Below are positions 13,301-14,895 of a stretch of 14,895 bases of DNA, piece after piece. The notes below the pieces were generated by a model, which saw nothing but the letters and a program-made list of their open reading frames with translations, did no database searches and was not told the DNA's origin. The DNA is from Hyphomicrobiaceae bacterium. Its GTDB lineage: Bacteria; Pseudomonadota; Alphaproteobacteria; Rhizobiales; JAKIUO01. The stretch lies in contig JAKIUO010000063.1 in the NCBI GenBank assembly GCA_021647535.1, forward strand, positions 1 to 14,895, written 5' to 3'. The position numbers and the translations under genes are program-made. Every line of letters begins with the position of its first letter. Position 1 is the stretch's first letter.

Positions 13301-13711
13301 CTAGCCCTTGACGTGGTCAATCGGCAAGCCTTTGACGAGCCAACCGGCGGATGTGCGGTTGCCCATCATGCCTTCGGAAATATCAGCAACGGCGCTGTAG
13401 CCCTGCTCTCGCAAGAAGCGGGCAATGGTCGCACTGCGCTGGCCTGTGGCACATATAAGAGCAATCGGTTTGCTCATATCACCGTCAACGGCATCGCTGA
13501 GGTCTTGCATGAAAGTCGGGTTTTGCGGGGTGATGGTCAGTGCCCCTTTGGCGACGCCAGAACGCATCCATTCCATCGGCGTGCGCACATCAATAATAGT
13601 CAGATCACCGCCATCGCTCATGGACAAAGCCATTTCAGCTGGTAAAATGTCAGGCAGTTCGACAGAATCCGGATTTTCAGCAGTCCCGGTATCTTTAGCA
13701 GTCATTGTCAT
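13301..13711 (-). CDS. Single-domain rhodanese-like protein
   Basis: A 136-residue cytoplasmic protein (no signal peptide) made of one rhodanese domain. It has IIDVRTPMEWMRSG (about residues 39-52) and the active-site loop CATGQRS, which fits the CxxGxR pattern with the catalytic cysteine that carries persulfide sulfur. GYSAVADISEGMMGNRTSAGWLVKGLP is the normal C-terminal end of the domain. Sulfur transfer or sulfide/thiosulfate handling is the expected chemistry; acceptor unknown. The start may be ATG 13711 (AGAAGG only four bases away) or ATG 13705 (better spacing). It is transcribed alone, divergently from hisS, with its own terminator downstream. Confidence 0.92.
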   Translation of the reverse strand: MTMTAKDTGTAENPDSVELPDILPAEMALSMSDGGDLTIIDVRTPMEWMRSGVAKGALTITPQNPTFMQDLSDAVDGDMSKPIALICATGQRSATIARFLREQGYSAVADISEGMMGNRTSAGWLVKGLPIDHVKG

Positions 13712-13987
13712 TTAACCTTCTCCCGCTTATACACTGGTAATAGTCTTACATATTGGATCAGTATTGGCATATTGAATCAGTATTGGCACATGCAATCATC
13801 TTCGGCAAATGCCCTTGACTGATTCTGTGCATTACATTCAGTTCTGTGAATATTTAACAAGTCAAAACGCTAAAAACAAGACCACAAACCAAACTGCGAT
13901 GATACAACACATGTTAACGACTGGCTTGTCGTCATTCGCTGGATAGGTTAGAACGGCAAACTTGACGAAACAGAGACGGCGGCCCTA
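13712..13987. other. Divergent intergenic region between the rhodanese gene and hisS
   Basis: About 276 AT-rich bases hold the control regions for both genes. The main visible structure is the tandem repeat at 13750-13787. A TTGACT at about 13812 could be a -35 box for hisS, but I see no good -10 partner. TTCTGTG occurs twice at about 13820-13845. No ORF is supported. Confidence 0.5.
13750..13787. promoter_or_regulatory. 19-bp tandem repeat upstream of the rhodanese gene, candidate operator
   Basis: ATATTGGATCAGTATTGGC (13750-13768) and ATATTGAATCAGTATTGGC (13769-13787) differ at one base. Each unit holds two TATTGG-like half sites 11 bp apart. It starts 38 bp upstream of the rhodanese ATG, a natural place for an activator or repressor array. 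The binding protein is unknown. Confidence 0.45.
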
Positions 13988-14895
13988 ATGAGCAAAAAGA
14001 ACAAGATCAACCGGCCCAAACCCCGCCTGCCCAAGGGTATGCGAGATATTGAAGCCAGCGAAATCCGCAGCATGGACGCCATGTTGGCGAAGATCAGGGG
14101 CGTTTATGAGCTCTATGGCTTCGAGCCGCTGGAAACCCCGGCCTATGAATATAGCGATGTGCTCGGCAAATTTCTGCCCGATCAGGAGCGCCCCAATGCC
14201 GGTGTCTTCTCGTTTGAAGAAGATGGCGGCGACTGGCTGTCTTTGCGCTATGATTTAACCGCCCCCCTCGCCCGCTATGTCGCTGCCCATTATGACGGCT
14301 TGCCAAAGCCCTATCGGCGCTATGCCCATGGTCCCGTCTGGCGCAATGAAAAGCCGGGACCGGGGCGCTTTCGCCAGTTCACCCAGTTCGACGCCGATAC
14401 GGTCGGCGCCCCCGTTGGCGCAGCTGATGCCGAAATGTGCATGATGATGGCCGATGTCATGGAAGCCGTTGGCATCCAGCGCGGCGATTATCTAATCGGG
14501 ATGAATAATCGAAAATTGCTTGATGGGCTCAGGGAGGTCGTTGGCCTCGCAGATATTGATAATGATAAAAAATGGCTGACGGTTCTCCGCGCCCTCGACA
14601 AATATGATAAATTTGGTTTGTTAGGCGTATCGCTTCTACTAGGCGAGGGGCGCAAGGATGAAAGTGGTGATTTTACCAAAGGTGCGGGGCTTACCAGCGA
14701 TCAGATAGAGGCAATTGAACAATTTCTTGTTTCGATTAGAAACAATCGCCCAGAAACTATGAAAAACCTTTGGCGTTCCATTCAAGATAGCGACATTGGA
14801 AAGCAGGGACTAAAGGAACTGCACAAGATAGATGATCTACTTGAAGCAGCAGGCTATGGATCTGACCGAATTGCCTTTGATCCGACGATTATCCG
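13988..14895 (+). CDS. hisS: Histidyl-tRNA synthetase, N-terminal part (3' end outside window)
   Basis: HisRS charges tRNA-His with histidine. The frame opens at ATG 13988 and stays open to the window edge (302 codons). Visible are RLPKGMRDI at the start (class II HisRS opening), LRYDLTAPLARYVA, motif 2 (RYAHGPVWRNEKPGPGRFRQFTQFDADTVG) and, at the edge, FDPTIIR, where the family continues with the RGLEYYTG histidine-binding motif. The length up to this motif is near the normal range for HisRS. The Shine-Dalgarno is weak (GGCGG). Base composition shifts inside the gene near 14490: before it codons are GC-ending, after it CTA, TTA, ATA, AGA and GGA become frequent, without any frame change. Confidence 0.95.
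   Translation, partial: MSKKNKINRPKPRLPKGMRDIEASEIRSMDAMLAKIRGVYELYGFEPLETPAYEYSDVLGKFLPDQERPNAGVFSFEEDGGDWLSLRYDLTAPLARYVAAHYDGLPKPYRRYAHGPVWRNEKPGPGRFRQFTQFDADTVGAPVGAADAEMCMMMADVMEAVGIQRGDYLIGMNNRKLLDGLREVVGLADIDNDKKWLTVLRALDKYDKFGLLGVSLLLGEGRKDESGDFTKGAGLTSDQIEAIEQFLVSIRNNRPETMKNLWRSIQDSDIGKQGLKELHKIDDLLEAAGYGSDRIAFDPTII

Overview
The window looks like chromosomal DNA of an alphaproteobacterium of moderate GC. This rests on protein character and on the mraZ-rsmH-ftsL order with tight start/stop overlaps; no rRNA is present to confirm it. Both ends are cut inside genes: the 3' part of uvrA on the left and the 5' part of hisS on the right, both on the + strand. Nearly everything between them is on the - strand.

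Layout from left to right. uvrA (C-terminal part) is followed by a small AT-rich orphan ORF. Next comes an RND efflux pair read leftwards (membrane fusion protein, then inner-membrane pump), then a small secreted DUF2846-like protein. A roughly 240-bp inverted-repeat element ends 2 bp from the stop codon of ftsL. The division cluster start follows (mraZ, rsmH, ftsL, read leftwards), but the ftsI/mur genes expected after ftsL are absent. About 1 kb without a convincing gene comes next; it holds hairpins, tandem repeats and a second palindromic repeat element. Then there is a likely operon of an EF-G-like GTPase, a VOC (glyoxalase-fold) protein and a YHS-domain protein. Its leader has a TATAAT box and a strong terminator, suggesting a small RNA or an attenuated leader. 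The last gene pair is a single-domain rhodanese diverging from hisS.

Main points. The membrane fusion protein is interrupted by an in-frame TAG: its reading frame continues 53 codons further and ends in an ATGA overlap with the pump gene, so the pair was built as one translationally coupled unit. The division cluster is broken exactly where the inverted-repeat element sits. Almost every intergenic gap carries a short, near-perfect tandem duplication (10 to 19 bp), an unusually consistent pattern. No CRISPR array, tRNA, rRNA, transposase gene or phage gene was seen. I found no convincing new multi-gene system; the best candidates for something undescribed are the structured non-coding stretches at 8926-9006 and 12956-13207.
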